Assembly: GCA_026709065.1 (NCBI GenBank)
Contig: JAPOTS010000137.1
Coordinates: 1-42,696 of the forward strand
Direction: 5' to 3'
Length of the DNA stretch: 42,696 nt
Origin: Bacteroidota bacterium
GTDB lineage: Bacteria; Bacteroidota; Rhodothermia; Rhodothermales; Bin80
How positions within the stretch are numbered: the first letter of the stretch is position 1; each line of letters opens with the position of its first letter. The translations under genes were made by a program, and so were the position numbers. The notes beneath the pieces were generated by a model. The model saw only the letters and a program-made list of their open reading frames with translations, did no database searches and was not told the DNA's origin. Below are positions 1-8,868 of this stretch, piece after piece.

Positions 1-408
1 GCCCTGCCAGTCACAGTGAAAACTCAAAAGTTTAACCTAATTTTGAAACAACCCCGCTGTAGGTTTCAAAATGAATATGTGCCGAGCTATATTTATTGCC
101 AATATTTGATAATATAAGTGACTGAGTTGTAAGGAACTAAATTGTAATTCTTCATACTTGAACAATTACATCATATTTTTCTTGAAATTTTCAAAGGCAG
201 TAATTTTGAATAATCAAATTCATATTCAAAACCTACAAGAGTCCCATCAGATTGATTAAATTTCTTTTTGTGAATCCTATCTGGTTTGACTAAATCTAGA
301 CAAGAAGTTGGATAAAGTGTATTTTGGTATTTTAGGTGTGTTCATTGAAAGTTATAGTTCCTTCAGTCATACAGTGTGCCTTAACCCAGCAATCAATAAT
401 TCAAAATA
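1..408. other. AT-rich stretch without a recognisable gene
   Basis: No convincing reading frame, RNA gene or clear hairpin was found upstream of the dehydrogenase gene. The stretch is AT-rich and presumably holds the promoter of the following gene pair, but I could not assign promoter elements. A gene whose end lies outside the window cannot be excluded. Confidence 0.5.
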
Positions 409-1614
409 ATGCATCATCAACATTCCATCACGATGCTTGGAACAGGTCTGATCGCTCTGTTTTATACAATGACGCTGCACGGACAGCGAAGCCGTGATTC
501 CGTGGCCTGTGTTTATTCTCGAGATGTTAAACGGGTCAATGACTTTGCCCAGAAATGGAAAATCCCACATGCAGTCACAGATTTGGCGGAAGCTGTGGAG
601 CATCCATCAACTGATGTTGTTGTAATCGGACTGCCGAATCATTTACATGAAACAGCGATTCGGCTATGTGCTGATGCAAATAAAGCAGTTCTTTGTACAA
701 AACCACTAGCCCGTACTGCTTCGGAGGCGAAGCGTATCTTAGACATTGTTGAATCGAGTGGAATTTTCGCTGGTTATTTGGAAGATCTTGTCTATACCCC
801 AAAGACTCTAAAAGCACTTGAATCAGTTCAGCGCGGTGCGATTGGCGAGACACTATGGGTCCGGTCGCGTGAAGCACATAGTGGACCTCATAGTAGCTGG
901 TTTTGGGATCAAGGGCAGGCTGGTGGTGGGGTAATCATCGATTTAGGATGCCATTGTATTGAAATCATTCGAAATTTCATTGGAAAGGATATTCGTCCTA
1001 TGGAAGTAAGCTGTTGGGCAGATACTCTTGTACATCCAATCAGTGCAGAAGATAATAGTATTGCGCTCATTCGCTTTGATAATGGGGCAGTAGGGCAGTT
1101 TGAGGTGAGTTGGACTTTCCGAGGGGGTATGGATTTAAGAGATGAGGTTGCTGGGACAGAAGGGACGATATGGTTGAATCACTTTCTTAGGACAGGATTT
1201 GAGATGTATTCCAGCGGAGCAGGGGGGTATGTAGCTGAAAAAACAGAGCAAGAGTCTGGATGGTTATTTCCAGTTGGAGACGAAGTTCATGAACTCGGCT
1301 ATACAGATATGTTTACCGATATGTTTGATGCCATGGATGAAAAGCGTCAACCCAGAGAAACGTTTTATGACGGTTATGTTGTTAATGCCGTCATTGATGC
1401 ATGTTATCGTTCAATCAAATCAAGAAAGTGGGAAACAGTAGAATTAGACGATTGGCGGGGGCAAACCAATGTGAAACACATTCAGGGAATACCAGAAACA
1501 GTAAATGGTCTGGAACTGGTAAAACGTGAGCGCTTGCCTGATGGGACTGTAAAAGTGATTCTCAAAAATCCTGATACAGGAGAGGTCACTCAGCGGTTTG
1601 TCCAAGATGATTAA
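409..1614 (+). CDS. Gfo/Idh/MocA family NAD(P)-dependent oxidoreductase
   Basis: Predicted cytosolic dehydrogenase of 401 residues, probably acting on a sugar, inositol or related polyol. The N-terminus carries a Rossmann dinucleotide fold with LGTGLIA at residues 10-16. A CTKPLA motif near residue 96 matches the family's (E)KPLA motif with its catalytic lysine. The C-terminal half fits the family's alpha/beta substrate domain ([14 protein letters not shown], then AVGQFEVSW). The length is slightly above the usual 330-390 residues. The ATG at 409 puts the Rossmann strand almost at the N-terminus, as expected. The 3' end overlaps the next gene, so the two are probably co-transcribed and translationally coupled. 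The substrate cannot be told from sequence. Confidence 0.85.
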   Translation: MHHQHSITMLGTGLIALFYTMTLHGQRSRDSVACVYSRDVKRVNDFAQKWKIPHAVTDLAEAVEHPSTDVVVIGLPNHLHETAIRLCADANKAVLCTKPLARTASEAKRILDIVESSGIFAGYLEDLVYTPKTLKALESVQRGAIGETLWVRSREAHSGPHSSWFWDQGQAGGGVIIDLGCHCIEIIRNFIGKDIRPMEVSCWADTLVHPISAEDNSIALIRFDNGAVGQFEVSWTFRGGMDLRDEVAGTEGTIWLNHFLRTGFEMYSSGAGGYVAEKTEQESGWLFPVGDEVHELGYTDMFTDMFDAMDEKRQPRETFYDGYVVNAVIDACYRSIKSRKWETVELDDWRGQTNVKHIQGIPETVNGLELVKRERLPDGTVKVILKNPDTGEVTQRFVQDD

Positions 1615-2473
1615 ACCTCTCCAAAAAAATCAAAGGCTTCTTGATGATATACGTCGGAGTGATTTAGGGGTAGATCAGTGGCGCTTATGGTGGTTAGGCC
1701 AGAGTGGTTTTTTGATCAAGTGGAACGATCGCTATTGCCTTTTAGACCCCTATCTATCTGATTCGTTGACAAAGAAGTATTCAAGTACGGATAAACCGCA
1801 CATTCGTATGACCGAGCGAGTGATTACCCCTGAGTCGCTTGATTTTATCAATGTTGTAACGTCAAGTCACAATCATACAGATCATTTAGATGCGGAGACG
1901 CTCATCCCGTTGATACATGAAAACCCAAATTTAACCCTTATAATTCCAGAGGCGAATCGGACGTTTATTGAGAATCGGCTCCAAGGCAATGCTACACGCT
2001 TGGTTGGTTTAGTTGATGGATCTGAGGTTGAAGTAGATGGGTTTAGGTTTACCGGAATCCCTTCCGCACATGAAGATTTAGAGGTTGATCAACAAGGGAG
2101 ACATTATTACATGGGCTATGTGATTTGTTTTGGAGAATGGTGTTTTTACCATTGCGGTGATACTTTACTTTTTGATGGATTGATTGAACGACTCAGATGT
2201 CGCAAAATAGATGTATCTTTATTACCAATCAATGGGAGAAATCCTAAACGACGGGTTGCTGGTAATTTGGATGGCCGTCAAGCTGCTCGCTTAGCAAAGG
2301 AAGCTGGCACAAGGATCGTAGTTCCATGTCACTATGATATGTTTACGTTCAATACAGCTTCCCCCGATGCATTCATAGCAGAATGCAAACAATTAAACCA
2401 AACCCATTATGTCATGCAGAATGGTGAGGGAATAAGTAGTGATTCATTTGATCTGTGGTCAATGAAGACATAA
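1607..2473 (+). CDS. UlaG-like metallo-beta-lactamase-fold hydrolase
   Basis: About 288 residues, resembling L-ascorbate-6-phosphate lactonase (UlaG) and related metal-dependent hydrolases. The metal motif HxHxDH appears as SHNHTDHLD. Further candidate ligands are the His in IPSAHED, the Asp of YHCGDTLLF and the His of VPCHYDMF, which is typical of the UlaG branch. The ATG at 1607 overlaps the upstream stop by 8 bases (ATGATTAA). A TTG at 1598 in the same frame is an alternative start and lies closer to the purine-rich AGGAGAGG at 1578-1585. Pairing with a Gfo/Idh/MocA dehydrogenase suggests a small sugar-acid or lactone catabolic unit in which one enzyme oxidises and the other opens or hydrolyses the product. 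The substrate is unknown. Confidence 0.8.
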   Translation: MIKPLQKNQRLLDDIRRSDLGVDQWRLWWLGQSGFLIKWNDRYCLLDPYLSDSLTKKYSSTDKPHIRMTERVITPESLDFINVVTSSHNHTDHLDAETLIPLIHENPNLTLIIPEANRTFIENRLQGNATRLVGLVDGSEVEVDGFRFTGIPSAHEDLEVDQQGRHYYMGYVICFGEWCFYHCGDTLLFDGLIERLRCRKIDVSLLPINGRNPKRRVAGNLDGRQAARLAKEAGTRIVVPCHYDMFTFNTASPDAFIAECKQLNQTHYVMQNGEGISSDSFDLWSMKT

Positions 2474-2487
2474 TCAGATAGTTTATT

Positions 2488-2527
2488 GCGTCAATGACGC
2501 GTTAGATTGAGTCCAATCTAATTTATT
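2488..2527 (+). terminator. Twin hairpin after the dehydrogenase/hydrolase pair
   Basis: Fifteen bases after the stop lie two consecutive perfect hairpins. GCGTC-AAT-GACGC spans 2488-2500. TTAGATTG-AGTC-CAATCTAA spans 2502-2521 and is followed by TTTATT. The second has the form of a rho-independent terminator, although its stem is AT-rich and its T-run is imperfect. Confidence 0.5.
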
Positions 2528-2597
2528 GAGACATCATAGCATAGAATCTCCCCATGTTTGTATTTGAGAAAATATGGGACTCAATAGTGCATCCTAA

Positions 2598-2771
2598 TCG
2601 TCAGCACCATTGAAATTTTATTCGCTTTGGTACGAGCCTTGCAAATTTGCGAAAAGTATGACGATTCAAGGCGAGTCTTTTCCTGCTGGGCTCTACCTAT
2701 ATCGTCTGATTACCGAATCCGACAAAGATTACTCCGTTCAAACTGGGCGATTAATCAGAGTCCATCGTTGA
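2598..2771 (+). pseudogene. Remnant of a type IX secretion C-terminal sorting domain
   Basis: The frame ending at the TGA at 2769-2771 is open back to a stop at 2595. Its last 37 codons, from an ATG at 2658, contain FPAGLYLYRL, then a short spacer and TGRLIRVHR before the stop. That layout matches the end of type A sorting domains of type IX-secreted proteins: a (L/F)PAGxYxYRL strand, 10-15 residues, then a basic strand ending the protein. No upstream coding region for a secreted body was found, so this is probably the surviving 3' end of a decayed or deleted gene. An overlapping frame at 2627-2818 looks like non-coding shadow. The match is from memory of the family, not a search. Confidence 0.5.
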
Positions 2772-2885
2772 TACAGTCATCCACTACCGCTCATCATCTA
2801 TCAATCGCCACGCCATGATTTGTAGCAGCTATTTTTCTGCAATCCCGCAGATCATGAGTCACCAGTTAAGGGACGATCAATAAAA

Positions 2886-4124
2886 TTAAGGTGATGTTCT
2901 CAATAGATGCTTCACTTCTTCAAGATCTCCATCATTTTGAGCCGGTTGAAGATTGAGGGCAGCACATAAGAGTTCATAGATATGTATCATTGAGAAGCCG
3001 TCAACAGTTGAATTCTCTATGAATTGGGGACCATGAGCAACGAATGCTGCATGCATAGATTCAAGGCTTGGATCAAATCCATGGGTACCCCCAGAGTAAT
3101 AGTCTGGGTTTCGATCGTAGAGGGCTTTGGTTGACATTTGCCAGCCCTCTTGAGCAAGTCCAATAATATCCGCAATTCGATCATTGCCTGAGTAATGCCA
3201 TTTTGCAGGAAGGTCCTCTGAGGCATACCATTGGACATGTTCCATTTGATTGAGACGGTTAAGAAGAGAGTCTTTTTGTGAAGCATCTTTGAGATTCAAA
3301 AATCCTAACGCATCAAATCCCCCAACGCGATACACATCATCAGTATTGATGTATTCATCTACGAATTCAACGCGATCTTTTGAGGTAGCAGCCATTCCGT
3401 GATCTCCCAAAATGACAAGATTAATATTCTCAAAAACTCCTTCCTCTTTTAAGCGAGCAACCAAGTTACCAATATGGTTGTCAACGTCCTTAAGTGCCGC
3501 TCGAGTTTCTTCTGCATAAGGGCCCACAATGTGTCCCTGCGTATCTACGGTACTAAAATAGGTTGTAATTAAAGCAGGGCGGGGAGTACGCGTGACAGCT
3601 GCCATGACAGAGTCAATGCGTACAGTGTGTGGTAAGTCATGATCATACTCCATGCGATAGGTTGGTTGCATCCCTTGAATGGAATCAGTGTCAGAGCCAG
3701 GCCAAAAATAAGTAGCACTTGTACGACCTTGTTTTTGTACTGTAATCCAGAGAGGCTCACCACCCCACCATTCTGATTTTGCAATCATCTCTCGGTCACT
3801 AAGCCTAAACAGTCCGATTTCAGGATCATAAATTGAATTACTCACAATTCCGTGGTTTGCAGGATATAGTCCAGTGATAATGCTATAATGGTTCGGAAAC
3901 GTCTTAGATGGAAAAACAGGCTCAATATACTCAGCAATGACCCCGTTGTGAGCTAGTTCAAGGATATTGGGAGAGTCTTCTTCATTGAGGTAGCTAGCCC
4001 GCAGTCCATCAACTGAGATGAGAATCACAGTTGGTGAGTCCTCAATGATTTCGGGATCAACCTGATGCGATGAACCAGAAATCGTAACCAAAGCAATTAA
4101 CCAGATGAGCGATAAGAATTTCAT
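2886..4124 (-). CDS. Secreted nucleotide pyrophosphatase/phosphodiesterase (NPP family)
   Basis: A 412-residue alkaline-phosphatase-superfamily enzyme of the type I phosphodiesterase/nucleotide pyrophosphatase family. It starts with a signal peptide (MKFLSLIWLIALVTISGSS), so it should act in the periplasm or outside the cell. Active-site features are in order: first metal Asp39 in ILISVDGLR; nucleophile Thr75 in the hallmark KTFPNHY; STVDTQGH with metal-binding Asp and His; ILGDHGMA with Asp-His; and GGTHGFDP near the C-terminus with the last His. All six metal ligands appear present, so it is probably active on nucleotide or other phosphodiester substrates. It stands alone on the minus strand, convergent with the hydrolase pair. 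Substrate preference cannot be inferred. Confidence 0.88.
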   Translation of the reverse strand: MKFLSLIWLIALVTISGSSHQVDPEIIEDSPTVILISVDGLRASYLNEEDSPNILELAHNGVIAEYIEPVFPSKTFPNHYSIITGLYPANHGIVSNSIYDPEIGLFRLSDREMIAKSEWWGGEPLWITVQKQGRTSATYFWPGSDTDSIQGMQPTYRMEYDHDLPHTVRIDSVMAAVTRTPRPALITTYFSTVDTQGHIVGPYAEETRAALKDVDNHIGNLVARLKEEGVFENINLVILGDHGMAATSKDRVEFVDEYINTDDVYRVGGFDALGFLNLKDASQKDSLLNRLNQMEHVQWYASEDLPAKWHYSGNDRIADIIGLAQEGWQMSTKALYDRNPDYYSGGTHGFDPSLESMHAAFVAHGPQFIENSTVDGFSMIHIYELLCAALNLQPAQNDGDLEEVKHLLRTSP

Positions 4125-4393
4125 GATATTGAGAGAAATAGTCTAATGAGTATGACAAAAAATGGTAAATCCAATCTCACCTGCCTAAATGAACTACCTG
4201 AAAAGCATCAAAAATTCAAATAATTAAAGAGCACATCACTTAGTACCACCTGACATGTTCGTGTCGATAAAAACAACTACAATCTTGGATCATCATGCAT
4301 GAAGCATCATCAGATCTTCATGTAGGAAGTCTTGCAGGCACGAATCAGGAGATGAATCGTTTCACCTTAAAGATACTGATTTCTTCACATGTA

Positions 4394-5434
4394 ATGCGCA
4401 TAGGCTCAATTCAACTTGGTGATCGCCCACTTCTTTTGGCTCCGATGGAGGATGTGTCTGATCCACCATTTCGGGCCTTATGTAAGCGCTATGGTGCGGA
4501 TGTAGTTTATACTGAATTTATCTCATCAGGGGGGTTGGTATATGAAGCAGAAGATTCACTGATGAAATTGGATATACGTGAAAATGAGCGTCCGGTTGGG
4601 ATTCAAATTTTTGGAGGTGACATTGATCAGGTCAGGTCAGCAACCAAAATCGTCGATCAAGTAGAGCCAGATATCATTGATATCAACTTTGGATGCCCGG
4701 TCCGTAAGGTGGTGTGTAAAGAAGCAGGGGCAGGTATCTTGCGCAATCTGCCTAAGATGGAGAAGATTACACGCACGGTGGTAGAATCAACGGATCGCCC
4801 TGTGACAGTAAAAACACGATTAGGCTGGGATGACTCAAGTATTGATATAGTGAATGTTTCCCGAATGCTTGAAGAAAGTGGAATTCAGGCTCTTGCTGTT
4901 CATGCCCGTACCCGCAAACAGATGTACACTGGATCGGCCCGCTGGGAATATCTTAAATCAATTAAACAAGATGGTCTCAAAGATATCCCACTCATTGGTA
5001 ATGGAGATGCACTTGAACCTGAATCAGTCTTACAGATGTTTGATGAAACGGATGCAGATGCCGTGATGATTGGGCGCGGTGCAATTGGTAATCCTTGGAT
5101 CTTCCAACGGACCAAATCATTGATACAGCATGGAATTAATGTCCCTCCACCATCATGGAGTGAGCGTATCAGTGTGGTTGCAGAGCATCTCACCTCAAAG
5201 TGTGACTGGCTTGGTGAGCGTAAAGGGGTCAAAGAGATGCGTCGTATGTACGGGGGCTACTTTAAAGGATTTTCAAACGCAAGCAAATTAAGAACCCGCT
5301 TAATGAAGGCACTGACAGTGGACGAGGTTCTTGAGGTCCTAAATGCAACCATTGAGGTTGAACCAAATGTCATTCAACTACGACCCCTTAACAACTTGGC
5401 GACGGTTCATTATCCAGAGAATGAGTTTGTCTAA
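4394..5434 (+). CDS. dus: tRNA-dihydrouridine synthase (DusB-like)
   Basis: An FMN-dependent enzyme that reduces uridines to dihydrouridine in the tRNA D-arm. The 346-residue product beginning MRIGSIQLGDRPLLLAPM has the expected TIM-barrel motifs: APMEDVSDPPFR at the N-terminus, NFGCP with the catalytic cysteine, KTRLGW, VHARTRKQMYTG, IGNGDA and GRGAIGNPWIF at the phosphate-binding end. The frame is open upstream to another ATG at 4295, but the added 33 residues match nothing in the family, so the ATG at 4394 is preferred. The last 57 bases overlap the 3' end of the convergent DUF445 gene. The motif set resembles DusB rather than DusA, but subtype is uncertain. Confidence 0.9.
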   Translation: MRIGSIQLGDRPLLLAPMEDVSDPPFRALCKRYGADVVYTEFISSGGLVYEAEDSLMKLDIRENERPVGIQIFGGDIDQVRSATKIVDQVEPDIIDINFGCPVRKVVCKEAGAGILRNLPKMEKITRTVVESTDRPVTVKTRLGWDDSSIDIVNVSRMLEESGIQALAVHARTRKQMYTGSARWEYLKSIKQDGLKDIPLIGNGDALEPESVLQMFDETDADAVMIGRGAIGNPWIFQRTKSLIQHGINVPPPSWSERISVVAEHLTSKCDWLGERKGVKEMRRMYGGYFKGFSNASKLRTRLMKALTVDEVLEVLNATIEVEPNVIQLRPLNNLATVHYPENEFV

Positions 5435-6571
5435 GGCAATGACGGTCCCGATAATTGCCGCCAGTAACGGTAAAGCAACCCATTGATCAAAAATCACCAA
5501 ACCTCCGATTGCCCCCAGCGCACCTCCCAAATATTTGATATAAATCAATTGATGGCTTGAAGTTCGTTTGATTAAATTTTCAAAACGTCGGTCATCAAAT
5601 TGGCGTAAATTTCGTGACACCATATCATAGATATCAAGCGTACTGACAAATGACATGATGGCCTTGGTTAACCATAATTCAATATCATCTGATCGCTCAG
5701 CGATCTTTTCGGGAATGGTTTGAAAGGTACGGGTTAACTCATTGACGGCAAAATCCACAGTTTCTGGAAGCGTATCAATGGCTTCCTCGATTTGACGATA
5801 GAGCCCGTCACGATTCAGCATCCGATAAACCTTTACTGCCACTCCAGCTAAACCATTTTTGGCTGCGGAGTCAATCATTTCCATGACAAGTGAAACAATC
5901 TTTTCTTTGAGCTCAGGGCTTGATAACTTCTCGGCTAGAAACTGACTAATTAATCCCTTAATTTCTTTTTGAAATTCTTCGTCAAGAATAAGATTCTCAG
6001 TGACTTGAAGCGCCATATCTCGATACTTGGGGACGACTCCACTGACATGAATCCTCTCAAGGATCACATCCTCGCTAATCAAGTCCTTACTAATTGCTTG
6101 GGCAATCAGGTGGGCCACTCGTTCACGAGATCCTGGGATAATCCCTTGTCCCAAGAGGGGCCTTGGTTGTCTCGGATGAAACAACATGGTTATCGCTAAC
6201 CAGTTTGTAAAGAATCCAATGAGTCCTGCAGCCGAAACCGTCACAATCAGACCTTCTAATTCTAAGGCACGACTAAATTCAGGCAGTCGTAGTGCTGAAT
6301 AAAGAATAATGGACACGGCTTCGCTACCATTGGAGTACAGGTAGATACCAGAGGCATTGAGCAAGAGGCTCAAATAATTGAAGTCCCAGATGAATGAAAA
6401 AATAAAGAGCGCTAACAAACTCCACGGAATGATACGAAGTAATTTTAGACCTACTCCCAGTTTAGGATTAGGCCTATGGTATGAGTGAGTTGCTGTGCTG
6501 TCTGTGGTTTTTGTCTCAAACGAACGGCTAAGATGCTCGCTCACAATATTTCTGAGACGATTCTTTGACAT
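5378..6571 (-). CDS. DUF445 family membrane protein
   Basis: A 397-residue protein of the uncharacterised DUF445 family. A basic, soluble N-terminus is followed by a membrane segment at about residues 48-70. The family hallmark at about 116-134, GLIGFFTNWLAITMLFHP, follows. A long helical, charged middle region (about 145-330) leads to two closely spaced C-terminal membrane segments ending in a basic tail (IMNRRQVVKGS). The family is found in diverse bacteria and has no settled function. The gene lies 18 bases downstream of the HD hydrolase and is the last member of the mla operon as read here, which suggests an envelope role. Its final 57 bases are antisense to the end of dus. Confidence 0.82.
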   Translation of the reverse strand: MSKNRLRNIVSEHLSRSFETKTTDSTATHSYHRPNPKLGVGLKLLRIIPWSLLALFIFSFIWDFNYLSLLLNASGIYLYSNGSEAVSIILYSALRLPEFSRALELEGLIVTVSAAGLIGFFTNWLAITMLFHPRQPRPLLGQGIIPGSRERVAHLIAQAISKDLISEDVILERIHVSGVVPKYRDMALQVTENLILDEEFQKEIKGLISQFLAEKLSSPELKEKIVSLVMEMIDSAAKNGLAGVAVKVYRMLNRDGLYRQIEEAIDTLPETVDFAVNELTRTFQTIPEKIAERSDDIELWLTKAIMSFVSTLDIYDMVSRNLRQFDDRRFENLIKRTSSHQLIYIKYLGGALGAIGGLVIFDQWVALPLLAAIIGTVIALDKLILWIMNRRQVVKGS

Positions 6572-6589
6572 AGAAATTATTAAAGAGGA

Positions 6590-7153
6590 TTAGCTAGGAC
6601 TTGAGAGTCCAAGGCGGTCGGCACGCTGTGCCATTCCAGCAATGACATTGGCGATATGCTGAGATAATTCAATCCCCATCTCTTGAGCACCCAGTTGAAT
6701 ATCTGAACGGCTTACCGCGGCTGCAAAGCGTTTATCTTTTAATTTTTTGCGAACGCTCTTTGGTGTCAGCCCCTCTAAACGTGTTGGGCGGACATAGGCA
6801 ACGGCAGTAATGAATCCAGCAAGTTCATCTACTGCAAATAAGGTTTTTGCCAGAAGGGTCTTTCTAGGGGTTTCAGTGTATAGAGCATGGCCCATAATCG
6901 CATCAATGACTGAGTCTGGATAATTCTTATTGCGCAACACATCAACCCCAATGTAGGGATGCTCCTCAGCAGTTGGGTGGAGTTCATAATCCATGTCATG
7001 AAGCAGTCCAGTGATCCGCCATAGCGACACATCCTCATCAAAGATTATGGCATAGTGTTCCATGGCTGCCTCTACGGCATAGGCATGTCTACGGAGGCTT
7101 TCAGATTGAGTCCACTGGTGAAATAATTCAAGAGATTCTTCGTAGCTGGGCAT
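6590..7153 (-). CDS. HD domain metal-dependent phosphohydrolase
   Basis: A soluble protein of 187 residues with the HD-superfamily signature: His23 in RRHAYAVE, the doublet His52-Asp53 in GLLHDMDYE, His89 in MGHAL and Asp109 in FAVDELAGF. These would bind one or two metal ions. Related short HD proteins are annotated as predicted phosphohydrolases with unknown substrate. Its ATG overlaps the mlaD stop by one base on the minus strand (TAATG), strong evidence of translational coupling to the lipid-transport operon. Whether it acts on a nucleotide, lipid head group or something else cannot be said. Confidence 0.82.
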   Translation of the reverse strand: MPSYEESLELFHQWTQSESLRRHAYAVEAAMEHYAIIFDEDVSLWRITGLLHDMDYELHPTAEEHPYIGVDVLRNKNYPDSVIDAIMGHALYTETPRKTLLAKTLFAVDELAGFITAVAYVRPTRLEGLTPKSVRKKLKDKRFAAAVSRSDIQLGAQEMGIELSQHIANVIAGMAQRADRLGLSSPS

Positions 7154-8070
7154 TAAAATACGTCAACTAGTTTGAGATGCTCCAGGTATTTGGCAGGATT
7201 CTCTTGGAAATCTTCTAGGATAGTTTTTAATGCTGACGTTGTTCCAAGTAATTCGGTATATAGCGAATCGTCATGTGCCAGTTTTCCAAGTGTTCCCTCT
7301 CCCTCATTGATTGATGCGATCAAAGAGTTGAGTTCAGTCATCGTGGATTCCAGAAGATCAAGGTTATTTGATAACTGATCAAAGATTTGTTTAACTTCGG
7401 TGGTAACACTGCCCAGAGAATCTTCGGTAAAAGTTTCTAATGTGTTTGACAAACTTTGAACATCATTGAGCGTGGCTTGGAGACTTCCCTGCTCAGCGAG
7501 TAATATTGATTGCAGTGCTTCAGCAGATGTCTGGATAGAAGATAAGGTTTGGTTCATCTGTCCTTGGGGGTTTGATAATAGGTCAGTCGCAGCGGTCATT
7601 GCTGTATTTGTCCCAGCTAAGAAGGTATCAACGCGATTGAGAAGGACTGGTGCACGATCACCTAAGTCGCTGAAAAAGTCAGTTTCAGAGGTTGCAGGGA
7701 TCAATGATCCAGATGGATAAATCGGTGCATCAGGTGGACCAAGCAAAAGATTTAACTGCACACTACTAACAAACCCAAAGCCACCCGCAGATGTTGTTGT
7801 TCCTTCGGTCAAGGGTATTTTGTCATTGATAGAAAAAGCAATATGGGCCCCAGTTCCTGTCAACCTAACTTCGGAGACAGATCCAACAGCAACACCATTC
7901 ACTGCGACAACATTTCCAACGACCAACCCTTTAGAATGAGGTAATTCGGTATAATACATGTCGGCTTGTCCCCAGATAGGAAGATCTCTAAAATATCGGG
8001 TTCCAATATAGAAAAGAGCAGTTGCAACAACAACCGCTAATCCAATTTTTACTTCGTTACGAATAATCAC
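7153..8070 (-). CDS. mlaD: MlaD/MCE family lipid-transport protein
   Basis: The substrate-binding component of an MlaFED-type ABC transporter that moves phospholipids between outer and inner membranes. The protein has 305 residues. A single N-terminal membrane anchor (about 9-24, IGLAVVVATALFYIG) precedes an MCE domain at about residues 35-115 with GLVVGNVVAVNGVAVGSV and the conserved hydrophobic LNLLLGPP strand. A long helical C-terminal part (about 130-290) rich in Ser, Thr, Leu and Gln probably forms the helical needle or coiled bundle seen in longer MCE proteins. The start appears to be GTG at 8070, 15 bases after mlaF. It is longer than E. coli MlaD (about 183 residues), as is common in other phyla. 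Confidence 0.88.
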   Translation of the reverse strand: MIIRNEVKIGLAVVVATALFYIGTRYFRDLPIWGQADMYYTELPHSKGLVVGNVVAVNGVAVGSVSEVRLTGTGAHIAFSINDKIPLTEGTTTSAGGFGFVSSVQLNLLLGPPDAPIYPSGSLIPATSETDFFSDLGDRAPVLLNRVDTFLAGTNTAMTAATDLLSNPQGQMNQTLSSIQTSAEALQSILLAEQGSLQATLNDVQSLSNTLETFTEDSLGSVTTEVKQIFDQLSNNLDLLESTMTELNSLIASINEGEGTLGKLAHDDSLYTELLGTTSALKTILEDFQENPAKYLEHLKLVDVF

Positions 8071-8085
8071 TTGATAATAATTTGA

Positions 8086-8835
8086 TTAATAAGGTTCAGA
8101 CTCAATGACATACTCATTCGCTTTGATGAATGAGCGTAGTGTTACATCAGTGCTTTGCTGTAGTTCTTCAATGGTTCCAATCCAGTGCATACGCGTATCA
8201 TGAATAAACGCGACATGATCAGCAATCGTGAGGACTAAATGCATATCATGGGTAACAACAACGCTGGTAATGTCTAGTCGATCTGCCAAGTCTTTGATCA
8301 GATGGATGATGGCATTTGAGGTTTCAGGATCGAGTCCGCTCGTGGGTTCGTCGTAGATGATATATCGAGGACGCAATGCAATCGCACGAGCGAGGGCGAC
8401 ACGTTTTCTCATCCCCCCAGATAACTCGTCAGGTTTTTTTGTTCCAATATTGGAAAGTTTTACAAGATCTAAACACAGTTGTACTTCATTATGAATATCT
8501 TGATCAGATTTACTGGTAAAGGTGCGCAGTGGGAATGCAATATTATCAAATGCACTCATGGAATCAAACAACGCACCACCTTGGAAAAGAACCCCAAATT
8601 GCCTTCGCACCTTGCGTAATTCTGCATAGGAAATTTTTCCGATGTCAGTTTGATCAACGATGATTCGCCCACTATCCGGCTGAAGTAGACCAATGAGATG
8701 TTTCATCAGGACGCTCTTGCCTGAACCACTTTGTCCAATGATTGCCTGAGTAGATCCTTCTGAAATTTCAAGAGATATATCTTGTAATACAGCTCGGCCA
8801 GAGAAAGATTTATAGATGCTTTCTACCTTGATCAT
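8086..8835 (-). CDS. mlaF: MlaF-like ABC transporter ATP-binding protein
   Basis: The ATPase of the MlaFED-type lipid transporter, 249 residues. Walker A is GQSGSGKS at residues 34-41, the Q-loop is VLFQGGALF, the ABC signature is LSGGM at 138-142, Walker B is YIIYDEP at 158-164, and the switch His is in VVVTHDMH. The QGGALFDS stretch after the Q-loop and SGGMRKRVALARA are typical of the MlaF/Mkl branch. It lies between mlaE (33 bases upstream) and mlaD (15 bases downstream), the usual order in many phyla. Confidence 0.93.
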   Translation of the reverse strand: MIKVESIYKSFSGRAVLQDISLEISEGSTQAIIGQSGSGKSVLMKHLIGLLQPDSGRIIVDQTDIGKISYAELRKVRRQFGVLFQGGALFDSMSAFDNIAFPLRTFTSKSDQDIHNEVQLCLDLVKLSNIGTKKPDELSGGMRKRVALARAIALRPRYIIYDEPTSGLDPETSNAIIHLIKDLADRLDITSVVVTHDMHLVLTIADHVAFIHDTRMHWIGTIEELQQSTDVTLRSFIKANEYVIESEPY

Positions 8836-8868
8836 TGGGATTGAATCAATTAATTCTATGTCAGTACT

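Noticed and set aside
2627..2818. 63-codon plus-strand frame
   Set aside because: It overlaps in another phase the better-supported sorting-domain fragment and has no protein-like composition.
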